From contig CM054140.1 in the NCBI GenBank assembly GCA_028751875.1, positions 50,833,714 through 50,897,713 of the forward strand: a stretch of 64,000 bases of DNA, read 5' to 3'. This DNA is from Rapana venosa (Eukaryota > Mollusca > Gastropoda > Neogastropoda > Muricidae). Both the position numbers and the translations under genes were made by a program. How positions within the stretch are numbered: position 1 is the first letter of the stretch; each line of letters starts with the position of its first letter. The notes under the pieces are model-generated. The model saw only the letters and a program-made list of their open reading frames with translations, searched no databases and was not told where the DNA came from. Below, one piece after another: positions 11,050-21,311 of this stretch.

Positions 11050-12718
11050 TCCCGTAGTCTGACGACCGTGGGGGCACCCTCAAAGACTCAACAACCAGTT
11101 CCCTCCATTCCTCTCTCTGTTCTGCCTTTCTCAGGGTTTTGTTGAGTTCTAGGCCTGTCCATTCGCTGATGTTATCATCCTAGCTCTTCCTTGGTCTGCC
11201 TCTTCTTCTTCCTCCTTGGACATTGCCTTGTAAAACTGTCTTTGCAAGTCCTTTGGATCTTGTGACATGCCCATACCATTTAAGTTTACGCTTTTTCACG
11301 ATCGTTAGAGGTTCTCATAGGGTCCAATGTTTGCTGGATTCTGTTATGCACGCTTTCGTTGCTTATGTGGTCTTTGTAGGAGATGCCAAGGAGTCTCCGA
11401 AAGCATCTCATCTCCACCGCCTGTACTCTTCTCTCCAAATCTGCAGTCAGGGTCCATTATTCACAGGCATACAGAAATATGGATATGACAAAGGAGCGCA
11501 TTAGTCTGATCTTGGAGATAAGTGAGATATTTTTTATCTCTCAGATGGTGTTTTAGTTTTTGACAGATGCTGTTATTGTCTGTGCAGTCCTGCATACTAC
11601 TTCTGGCTTGGATCCCTGGTCTGATACAATGGCTCCCAGGTACTTGAAGATTTGAACTGTTTCCAGCTTCTGGTCATTAACCTTGATATCAGTGCTAATG
11701 CTGTTGGTGTTATTAGTAATCAATTTGGTCTTCTCTGCACTGATTTCCATGCCGTATGTTTTTAAGGCCTTATTCAAGTGTTCTGTTAGGCTGGCAAGCT
11801 CTTTTTCTGATCCTGCTATTCCATCAATGTCATCTGCGAAGCGGAGGTTTGTGATCGTTCTTTCACCAATGCTGACTGATCCTTCATGATGTTCCAGTGC
11901 ATCAGCCATAATTTTCTCAAGGAAGATGTTGAAAAGAGTGGGTGAGAGTAGACAGCCTGCCTTACTCCAACTGTTGTTCGAAACCATTCTCCAATGTTGT
12001 TGTTGTAGTACACTGCACTGGTGGCCTCGCTGTACAGCTGTTTGATGACTCTGATCAGGTTTGCATTGATGCTGTACAAATTCATGGTTGCCAACAAAGC
12101 TGCATGCCACACCCTGTCAAAATGCCTTCTTAAAATCGATAAATACGTGGTAGAGGTCTTGTTGATGTTGAAGGTACCGCTCACATAGTATTCTGAGGTT
12201 GAATATCTGTTCTGTTGTGCTGCGCCCTGCTCTGAAACCTGCTTGTTCCTCAGCAATGATGGTCTCTGCTTGTGCTTCAGTCTATTCAATATATCTGCAG
12301 CATGACCTTGCTTGGTGGCATATGAGGCTGATTGTGGGTAATTATGGCATTGTTGTAGATTTCCTTTCTTGGGAGGGTGATAGATGAGTGACTGTGTCCA
12401 TCGTGTTGGCCATTTTTCTGTCTGCCAGATCTTGTTGCAGATTCTTAGTAGGGCGCTGATCATGGCTTTCCACTCCAGCTTGAACCAACTCAGCTGGAAT
12501 GTTGTCAGCTCCTGCTGACTTCCCCTTTTTCAGCGATCTGACTGCTGTTTCCACTCCTTCTCGGAGGATAGGGTGACTGTCTGTGTCTTTGCTTGCGGGT
12601 ACATTAAGGACTTCTGGATCTCCTGCGGTTCTATAGTTATACAGGTCGGAGCAGTATTCTGTCCATCTGTTCAGAATATCCTGGTCGTCACTGAGACACT
12701 TCCCATTTTTGTCTTGGA
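11050..12718 (-). mobile_element. RTE-like LINE, reverse-transcriptase half in sense
   Basis: Reading leftward from 12,718 the order is: pre-RT linker ending in KGKSAGADNIPAELVQAGVE (12,554-12,470), fingers with a decayed PKKGN..QCHNY block, motif A remnant near 12,125 (HFDRVWHAAL), motif B SPTLFNIFLEKIMADALEHH, motif C NLRFADDIDG (near 11,845), motif D MEISAEKTKLI and motif E FKYLGAIVSDQGS (near 11,650). The C-terminal part down to 11,050 is present but broken, and the element ends in the ATCT tract. At least three frameshifts split the frame (12,554-12,342; 12,463-11,816; 12,110-11,553). Its endonuclease half lies next to it in the opposite orientation. Confidence 0.85.
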
Positions 12719-13455
12719 TTGTTAAACCTTTCCCCTGTGTCCAGCAGACTTATTACCATCCGCCTGAGAGCAACCCCCTTTAACATAACTGTAGTACAGG
12801 CATACGCCCCTACATCAGACTGCACAGATGAAGCCATAGAAGATTTTTATGACCAGCTACAAGAGGTTCTGAATCAAACTCCCAAGAAAAACATCCTTGT
12901 TGTGCAAGGTGACTGGAACGCCAAGGTAGAAAAAGATGCATGGAAAGATTGGGAGGGCGTTTGTGGGCCACATTGCAATAACCAATCAAATGAAAGAGGC
13001 TTATCAAATGAAAGAGGCTTGAGACTCCTGGAGTTTGCCAGTAACAACCACCTCCAGCTAGTGAATACACTTGGTCCACACAAGAAATCCAGAAAATGGA
13101 CATGGCATAGCCCAAATGGAGAACACCACAACCAAATAGATTACATCATGGTGAAAAGACGGTTTCAGTCTAGCATTAACATCGCACAGACACGAAGTTT
13201 TACAGGAGCAGACATAGGGAGTGATCATGATCTTGTGATGATGACTTTCCGACTGCGTCTAAAGAAAATCCACAAGCGGAACAACATCATGATCAAATTT
13301 GACCTCGAGAAGCTGAAGGACACAGAGGTAGTAGAAATTTTTCAAGCAAGGATAGGTGGAAAGTTTGCAGCACTCACTGTGATAGACTCAGACATAGATA
13401 CACTGACGAATAGTTTCAATACAGCAGTGACTGAAACAGCAAGCAATTGCTGCTG
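12719..13455 (+). mobile_element. RTE-like LINE, inverted endonuclease half
   Basis: The frame 12,719-13,450 encodes most of an apurinic-type endonuclease (endonuclease/exonuclease/phosphatase fold): ITVVQAYAPTSDCTDEAIED, LVVQGDWNAKV with the catalytic Asp and Asn, NQIDYIM, and the terminal GADIGSDHDLVMM with the catalytic Asp-His pair. The linker FDLEKLKDTEVVEIFQARIG follows and breaks off in VTETAS. The N-terminal third with the catalytic Asn and Glu is absent. An 18-bp tandem duplication (12,986-13,003 and 13,004-13,021) repeats SNERGL. The frame after about 13,455 is flanking DNA. It adjoins the reverse-transcriptase half head-to-head at 12,718/12,719. Confidence 0.85.
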
Positions 13456-13740
13456 GGTCACTTTGGCGGTGTTCAGTGGTTCCTGTTCTGAGCTAACATA
13501 CGCAGGACACCACCTACTAAGCCCCCTACTAACGACAGTGTTAGCTCAGTCGCGGAGCCAGACTGAGTGAGTTGCCCACCCGAGGTGGCAACCACCACAA
13601 CATCCCTCTAACGACCGTCCCCCGCGAACCTCCAACCCCAAAGGCTTTGATACAGACTCACCACAGGCACAGAAGTGTATGGGCAAACCGAATCTGAGGT
13701 CACCATGAGACCAGAGCCACTGGGACCACCGAATCAGAGG
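13456..13740. other. Unrecognised moderately GC-rich spacer
   Basis: No protein or repeat family is recognised. The words GAGCCAGACTGAGTGAGTTG and CACCCGAGGTGGCAACC look like part of a dispersed repeat, but no second copy lies in this window. Confidence 0.35.
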
Positions 13741-14122
13741 AATTTTTTTTTTATTGCATGATGATCAATGACAATGAGGATGACGTAATTATGCTGCTGT
13801 GGAAGTGCATATGCTTTGAGACTACTTGACAGGGTTGTACTCTACGCTTACTATCATAATATATCCCGGCGTCAACCGGGCCCGAGAGATACAGACACCT
13901 GCAGTGTTGGTCAGGTAATTTGAGCAACACTCTCAAACTCGCATCCGTTAAGTAGATGAAGCTCAACTGTGTGGTCCCAGTCTTCCCACTGAGCCCACAG
14001 CACACTCTCACTGGGTAGGAGCCGGCCGGAGTCCGAAAAATCCCTATGACTCTTATGGGAATCGAACCCGCGACCTTCCAGTTCGTAACCCAAGGCGCTA
14101 ACCACTGCGCCATGGCGGCTGG
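13741..14122 (-). mobile_element. tRNA-derived SINE
   Basis: Read from 14,122 leftward, the head is tRNA-like: the A-box region TGGCGCAGTGGTTAGCGCC (14,114-14,096) and the B box GGTTCGATTCC (about 14,073-14,063), spaced as in a tRNA gene. A body of about 290 bp with no coding capacity follows (words GTGGGCTCAGTGGGAAGACT and ACCAACACTGCAGGTGTCTG), and the copy ends in an A-run at 13,742-13,751. These internal boxes would recruit RNA polymerase III. The acceptor stem is not complementary, so this is not a working tRNA gene. The 29-bp minisatellite region starts immediately behind its 5' end. Confidence 0.88.
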
Positions 14123-17100
14123 TCAGTCACATACTTTATTATTTTCTGTCAGTCACATGCTTTACTGTTTTCTGTCAGTCGCATGCTATTCTTTTGTTTT
14201 CTGTCAGTCACATGCTTTGCTGATGTGTTCTGTCAGTCGCATGCTTTGCTGTTGTGTTCTGTCAGTCATGCTTTGCTGCTGTGTTCTGTCAGTCACATGC
14301 TTTACTTTTGTATTCTGTTAGTCACATGATTTACTGATTTCTGTCAATCACATGCTTTACTGTTTTCTGTTAGTCACATGCTTTACTGTTTTGTGTCAGT
14401 CACATGCTTTACTGTTTTGTGTCAGTCATATGCTTTACTGTTTTCTGTCAGTCACATGCTTTTCTGTTTTCGGTCAGTCACATGCTTTACTGTTTTGTGT
14501 CAGTCACATGCTTTACTGTTTTGTGTCAGTCACATGCTTTACTGTTTTCTGTCAGTCACATACTTTTCTGTTTGTGTCGTTCTGTTTCGTGCTTTATTTT
14601 TCATTCTCTTTTTGTTGCATGTTTTATTATCACTTTCCCTTTTATGCTTTACTGACGTCTTTCCGCAAATTGTTCTTTTTGTTGAATGATTTATTGTCTG
14701 CGTGTTTGTGTTGCATGCTTTATTGTCTGTCTTTCTGTGCCATGTTTTATTGTCTGTATCAGTCTGTTTCAGGTTTTATTGTCTGTGTCTTTGTGTGACA
14801 TATTTTAGGACATGTTTTATTGTTTGTATCTGTCTGTGGCATATTTTATTGTCTGTATCTTTGTGTTGCAGGTTTTATTGTCTGTGACTTTCTGTGACAT
14901 GTTTTATTGTCTGTGTCTTTCTGAGACATGTTTTATTGTCTGTGTCTTTCTGTGACATGTTTTATTGTCTGTGTCTTTCTGTGACAACTTTTTTTGTCTG
15001 TGTCTTTATGTGACATGTTTTAGTGTCTGTGCCCTCCTGTGACAAGTTTTTTTAACTGTATCTACATGTTGCAGGTTTTATTCTCTGTGTCTTTTTGTAA
15101 AATGTTTTATTGTCTGTCTTTCTGTGACACGATTTATTGTCTTTATCTGTCTGTTGCAGGTTTTATTGTCTGTGTCTATCTGTTGCAGGTTTTATTGTCT
15201 GTGTCTTTCTGTGACATGTTTTATTGTCTTTATCTGTCTGTTGAAGGTTTTATTGTCTGTGTCTATCTGTTGCAGGTTTTATTGTCTGTGTCTTTCTGTG
15301 ACATGTCTTATTGTATGTATCTGTCTGTTGCAGGTTTTATTGTCTGTGTCTTTCTGTGACATGTTTATTGTCTGTGTTTTTCTGTGACCTGTTTTATTGT
15401 GTTTATCTGTCTGTTGCAGGTTTTATTCTCTGTATCTTTGTGTTGCAGGTTTTGTTGTCTGTGTCTTTCTGTAACATGTTTTATTATCTGTGTCTTTCTG
15501 TGACATGTATATTTTCTTTATCTGTCTGTTGCAGGTTTTATTGTCTGTGTCTATGTGTTGCAGGTTTTATTGTCTGTGTCTTTCTGTGACATGTTTTATT
15601 TTCTGTATCTGTCTGTTGCAGGTTTTATTGTCTGTGTCTTTAAGTGACATGTTTTATTGTCTGGGTCTTTCTGCGACATGATTTATTGTCTGTGTCTTTC
15701 TATGACATGTTTTATTTTCTGTATCTGTCTGTTGCAGGTTTTATAGCCTGCGTCTTTCTGTGACATGATTTATTGTCTGTGTCTTTCTGTGACATGTTTT
15801 ATTGTCTGTATCTTTCTTCGACATGTTTTATTGTCTGTTTCATTCTGTCTGTGACATGTGGCATTGTCTGTATCAGTCTATTACACGGGTTTTTTGTTTG
15901 TGTTATTCTGTGACATGTTTTATTGTCTGTTTCTTTCTGTGACATGTGTTATTGTCTGTGTCTTTCAGTGACATGTTTTATTATCTTTATCTGTCTGTTG
16001 CAGGTTTTATTGTCTGTGTCTTTCTGTGACATGTTTTATTGTCTGTGTCTTTCTGTGACATGTTTTTTTGGTCTGTATCTGCCTGTTGCAGGATTTATTG
16101 TCTGTCTTCCTGTGACAGGTTTATTTGTCTGTGTCTTTCTTTGACATGTTTTATTGTCTGTGTCTTTATGTGACATGTTTTATTGACGTTATCTGTCTGT
16201 GACATACTTTATGGTCTGTATCTGTCTGTTGCAGTTGTTTTTTTGTCTTAGTCTTTCTGTGACATGTTTTCTTGTCTGTGTTTCTGTGACATGTTTTATT
16301 GTCTGTGTTTTTCTGTGACATGTTTTATTGTCTGTGTCTATCTCTTACGGGTTTTATTGACTGTGTCTTTCTGTGACATGTTTTATTTTATGGGTCTGTC
16401 TGTTGCAGGTTTTATTCTCCTTGTCTTTCTTTGACATGTTTTATTGTCTTTATCTGTTTGTTGCAGGTTTTATTGTCTGTGTCTTTCTGTCAACTGTTTT
16501 ATTGTCTGTATCTTTCTATGACATGTTTTATTGTCTGTATCTGCCCGTTGCCGGTTTTATTGTCCTTGTCTTTATGTGACATCTTTTGTTGTCTATGTCT
16601 GTCTGTGAAATATTTATCCTCTGTGTCTTTTTTTGATATGTTTTGATGTCTGTGTCTTTCTGTTGGTATTGTTTTATTGTCTGTGTCTTTCTGTGACAAT
16701 GTTTTATTGTCTGTATCTGTCTGTTGCAGGTTTTATTGTCTGTGTCTATCTGTTGCAGGTTTTATTGTCTGTGTCTATCTGTTGCAGGTTTTTTTTTGTC
16801 TGTGTCTTTGTGTGACCTGTTTTATTGTCTGTGCTTTTCTGTGACATGATTTATTTCTGTATCTTTCTATGATATGTTTTATTGCCTGTGTTTCTTTGTG
16901 GCATGTTTTATTGTCTGTATGTGTCGGTGACATGTTTTATTGTCTGTGAATTTCTGTGACATGTTTTATTGTCTGTGTCTTTCTGTGACATGTTTTATTG
17001 TCTGTGTCTTTCTGTGGCATGTTTTAGTGTCTGTGTCTTTCTGTGACATGTTTTATTGTCTGTGACTTTCTGTGACATGTTTTATTGTCTGTGTCTTTCT

Positions 17101-18740
17101 GTGACAAGTTTTATTGTATGTGTCTTTCTGTGACATGTTTTAGTGTCTGTGTCTTCCTGTGACAAGTTTTATTAACTGTATCTACATGTTGCAAGTTTTA
17201 TTCTCTGTGTCTTTCTGTGAAATGTTTTATTGTCTGTGTCTTTCTGTGACACGATTTATTGTTTTTATCTGTCTGTAGAAGGTTTTATTGTATGTGTCTA
17301 TCTGTTGCAGGTTTTATTGTCTGTGTCTTTCTGTGACATGTTTTATTGTCTTTATCTGTCTGTTGAAGGTTTTATTGTCTGTGTCTATCTGTTGCAGATT
17401 TTATTGTCTGTGTCTTTCTGTGACATGTCTTATTGTATGTATCTGTCTGTTGCAGGTTTTATTGTCTGTGTCTTTCTGTGACATGTTTTATTGTCTGTGT
17501 CTATCTGCTGCACGTTTTATTGTCTGTGTCTTTCTGTGACATGTTTTTTTGTCTTGATCTGTCTGTTGAAGGTTTTATTGTCTGTGTCTATCTGTTGCAG
17601 GTTTTATTGTCTGTGTCTCTCTGTGACATGTCTTATTGTCTGTATCTGTCTGTTGCAGGTTTTATTGTCTGTGTCTTTCTGTGACATGTTTTATTGTCTG
17701 TGTCTTTCTGTGACCTGTTTTATTGTGTTTATCTGTCTGTTGCAGGTTTTATTCTCTGTATCATTGTGTTGCAGGTTTTATTGTCTGTTTTTTTTCTGTA
17801 ACATGTTTTATTATCTGTGTCTTTCTGTGACATGTATATTGTCTTTATCTGTCTGTTGCAGGTTTTATTGTCTGTGTCTATCTGTTGCAGATTTTATTTT
17901 CTGTGTCTTTCTATGACATGTTTTATTGTCTGTATATATCTGTTGCAGGTTTTATTGTCTGTGTCTTTCTGTGACATGTTTTATTGTCTGGGTTTTTCTG
18001 CGACATGATTTATTGTGTGTGTCTTTCTGTGACATGTTTTATTTTGTGTATCTGTCTGTTGCAGGTTTTATTGTCTGTGTCTTTCTGTGACATGTTTTAT
18101 TGTCTGGGTCTTTCTGTGACATGATTTATTGTGTGTGTCTTTCTGTGACATGTTTTATTGTCTGTATATGTCTGTTTCAGGTTTTATTGTCTGTGTCTTT
18201 CTGTGACGTGTTTTATTGTCTGTGTCTTTCTGTGACATGTTTTATTGTCTGTATCTGTCTGTTGCAGGTTTTATTATCTGTGTCTTTCTGTTTCATGTTT
18301 TAATTGTCTGTGTCTTTCTGTGACATGTTTTACTGTCTGTGACTTTCTGTTGCGGGTTTTATTGTCTGTGTCTTTCTGTGACATGTTTTATTGTCTGTAT
18401 ATGTCTGTTGCAGGTTTTATTGTCTGTGTCTTGGTGTTGCAGGTTTTATTGTGTGTCCTGTGACATGTTTTATTGTCTGTTGCTTTCTGTTACAGGTTTT
18501 ATTGTCTGTATCTTTCTGTGATATGTTTTATTGTCTGTATCTGTCTGTTGCAGGTTTTATTGTGTGTGTCTCTCTGTGACATGTTTTATTGTCTGTGTCT
18601 TTCTGTGACATGTTTTATTGTCTGTGTCTTTCTGTGACATGTGTTATTGTCTTTGTCTTTCTGTGACCTATTTTATTGTCTGTGCCTTTCTGTGACATGT
18701 TTTAATGTCTGTCTGTGACATGTTTTACTGTCATTCTCTT
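14123..18740. repeat. 4.6-kb minisatellite with 26-bp then 29-bp monomers
   Basis: From 14,123 to about 14,570 the unit is 26 bp, built on CAGTCACATGCTTTACTG. After a less regular stretch to about 14,800, the unit is 29 bp up to about 18,740 (one clear monomer is 16,986-17,014), built on TGACATGTTTTATTGTCTG. Two monomer types alternate: one with TGTGACATG, one with TGTTGCAGG. Because 26 and 29 are not multiples of three, each forward frame cycles through all three phases every third unit; the many Cys/Phe/Leu/Val-rich open frames end at the TGA of the first type (CVFL stop) and are not genes. The plus strand is T-rich and nearly A-poor. The array has no recognised function. Confidence 0.95.
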
Positions 18741-19119
18741 CCTGTTGCATGTGTTGCTCTCGTCTTTCGGCCCATGTTTTCCCTGTCTGTTGCATGCTTT
18801 ACTGCTTATTTTGTCTAAATGAAAGCTTTATCTTTTAACAAAAGCAATCTGTTGATTTTGATGGTTCAAGCGATTTAAGGATTGCTACTATACCAAGGAT
18901 GATATTACGTTTACAATTTGTAAAAATGCTTTGTGCAGCATTTTTGGACGGGAAGGAGGGGTGGAAAGATGGTCCTATGCTGACGTCCTGTCACAAGCTG
19001 TGTCATAGCCGTTGTCTACCCATTTAAAAAGATAACCCTAGAAAAACAGATAAAATTTTAAAAGTACTACTTCATCGTTTCAAATGCCTCAATTGCTTTT
19101 TTGAAACGTTTTTTTTTTA
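18741..19119. other. Unrecognised spacer after the minisatellite
   Basis: The array decays at about 18,740-18,800 into TGTTGCATG-like words, then unique sequence follows with no recognised feature. Confidence 0.5.
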
Positions 19120-19432
19120 ACCAGTTCTAGATTGTGACATAGCCCCTTGACACCCTTTCGCATAATTCTGTAGTGCCTCACACTTGCCAATGGTAAATTC
19201 TTCCCATCAAAATATGTACTGGTTATAATTGCAGTAAGGGAAATGCTTCATGCAAGAAACTAAGAACGAACTTTACATGCTCTGCTGTTGTTTCCTTCAG
19301 GTGCTGGACTTCGGCTCAATATTGAGACATAGCAAGTGTACACACTTTGTTGACGCGCTATGTTACACTGCTTCAGTGGCATATTTTGCAATCATAAAGC
19401 TACAAAGAAATAAAAGGTGTCCTGATTATGAT

Positions 19433-19571
19433 GATGATCATCATCAACCATTACACCCAGTGGTGTGTAGGGCAGCAACAAAGCGCTTCCACTCCTGCCT
19501 ATCCTGGGCTAACCTAGTCACTGATCCCCAAGAGTGCTGCATGGCCTTCATCTCACTTTCTACAGTCCTCC
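19433..19571 (-). mobile_element. Short LINE 3' end with 13-bp target duplication
   Basis: About 140 bp that on the minus strand reads as a LINE C-terminus (TVESEMKAMQHSWGSVTRLA, DRQEWKRFVAAL) followed by a stop and a (GAT)n-like tail. It is flanked by the exact direct repeat TCCTGATTATGAT at 19,420-19,432 and 19,572-19,584. The host sequence is the diverged 190-bp repeat, which continues on both sides. This is a strongly 5'-truncated insertion. Confidence 0.85.
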
Positions 19572-20162
19572 TCCTGATTATGATAGCAGTGGGTAATTGT
19601 GACACTCCACCACATAATGAGTCTCATTGCACAAGAGGTCAATTTTTGGTTGTGAACATGTCATTTATACAGAAAACAGATTGTGATAGGACATTTTCAT
19701 GAAACATTATTACAAATTGAAATTATATACTGCAAAAAATGACGAACCGAGAAATTAAAAAAAAATTGCATCCTGGTGAGAATGAGGGCTTGGATGTTTT
19801 TAAAAGCATTTTTAAAGCAAAAGAAAACACAATTACGCCTTGATTTTTCAGCATAAGGTAGATAAATGGCGTTAGTTTTATAATCAGTCAAGATCTCAAA
19901 ATTGACAACTTGACCCCACCTGCCTAAAATGGCTTCTAGCGGAAAAGTGGGTCAGGTAGCAAAGCGACTCAATTCATGGCGGAGCGTCACAATTTGTCCA
20001 CTAGATTACTTTATAAAAGAGGGGCTAAAACTGTGCATGTTCTGCTCTTATTTTGATAGGGAATTTGCATTCAGGTTCAGATTGTGATATAGCATGTTAA
20101 CAGACTTTGTCACAACTCGTATTTGCAGAGAAGCAAATTACGTACTCGTTACAATGGTAGTA

Positions 20163-21311
20163 GAGGCTGTACTGATGCGATCTTTGCACTGAGACAACTG
20201 AGTGAGAGAGCTCTGAGTACAATCAAGCACTCCACCTGGTATATGTCGACCAAGAAAAGGCATTTGACAGAGGGAACAGAGATAAGCTCTGGAGGGTCCT
20301 GGAGCAGTATGACATCAAGGGGCAGCTCTTAGATAACATCAGAGCTGTACACAACAGCAAGAGCGTAGTTCGCACTCCAGGTGGACTTTCCAACTGGTTC
20401 CCTGTGACGTCTGGGGTGAGACAGGGCTGCGTCCTTTCCCCTCTGCTCTTCATCATATATATGGACCAGATCACAAAGGAAGCCAACTCAGACCTGGAGG
20501 CACTCAACAAACTTCTGTTTACTGAAGATCAAGTCATGATCAATGTAACAAAGACAAGCTGCAAGAGCACACATACCAGCTCAATACATGCTGTGAAACC
20601 TATGGCATGAAAATCAGCGTAAGCAAGACCGAAGCCATGACAGTCAGTAGAACTCCAGAAAAGCTCAAAATCAACATCAACGGAGCCCAACTAAAGTGGA
20701 CGACTGAATTCAAGTACTTAAGCAGTATATTCACAGAAGATGGAAAACTGGAAAGAGAAATAGAAACACGCTGTCAAAAAGCAAACGCAGTCAGCTATCA
20801 ACTTGCCCCACTTCTGCAACATCCTAACATCCCTATGAGCACCAAGGCAAAGCTGATCAACGCCATCTTCCTGCCAACTCTCACTTACCAGTGCCAGACA
20901 TGGCCCCTGACAAAAGCCCTGGAGCAGAAACTGGTAACGTGTGAGATGAAATCCTTGAGGAAAGCCGTCAACAAGACCAGGAGAGACAAGATAAGAAACG
21001 AGGTGATCAGAGACATGGTAGGAGCCACACCCGTCCTACACCATACTGAACAACAACGAACCAAATGGGTCGGGAACCTCACACGGATGCCGCCAAACAG
21101 TCATCCTTGCGTGCTTACAACATGAGGTACTCTGGCACGAGGGCCAGAGGTAGATCCAGGCGATGCTTGAGTGATTCCGTGGCAGAAATACTGAAAGTCC
21201 ATGGATTGTCCATTCTCCAAGCTACCTGCCTTGCAGCAGACAGACAGTATATCTCCCCGCGACGCCACAGAGTACAAGCGGAAGGAAAAAGTAAAGTAAA
21301 GTACAACTAAG
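20163..21311 (+). mobile_element. 5'-truncated LINE reverse transcriptase with 13-bp target duplication
   Basis: The frame from about 20,218 gives motif A LVYVDQEKAFDRGNRDKLWR, then GGLSNWFPVTSGVRQGCVLS (motif B, continuing PLLFIIYMDQI), then motif C as LLFTEDQVM, where the usual FADD is replaced. A frameshift near 20,605 moves to 20,607-21,125: YGMKISVSKTEAM, FKYLSSIFTEDGKLE, thumb, and C-terminal KWVGNLTRMP. The tail is GTAAA-like at about 21,290-21,305. The exact repeat TACAATGGTAGTA flanks it at 20,150-20,162 and 21,312-21,324. The protein differs clearly from the RTE-like copies, so it is another LINE family of uncertain clade. The changed catalytic motif and frameshift show it is dead. 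Confidence 0.85.

Noticed and set aside
11553..12463. Retrovirus or LTR-element polymerase
   Set aside because: The motif order, the apurinic-type endonuclease in sister copies, the absence of protease, RNase H and integrase, and the simple-repeat tails identify non-LTR elements.
14050..14122. A tRNA gene
   Set aside because: A and B boxes are present, but the acceptor stem does not pair and the tRNA-like part is fused to a 290-bp body with an A-tail, as in a SINE.
14046..18579. A family of small hydrophobic Cys/Phe/Leu/Val-rich proteins
   Set aside because: The frames cycle with the 26/29-bp unit, overlap each other in all forward phases and end at the repeat's own TGA. No start context or codon constraint is visible.
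14123..18740. CRISPR or phage-type direct-repeat array
   Set aside because: Monomers are adjacent with no spacers; it is an ordinary minisatellite.
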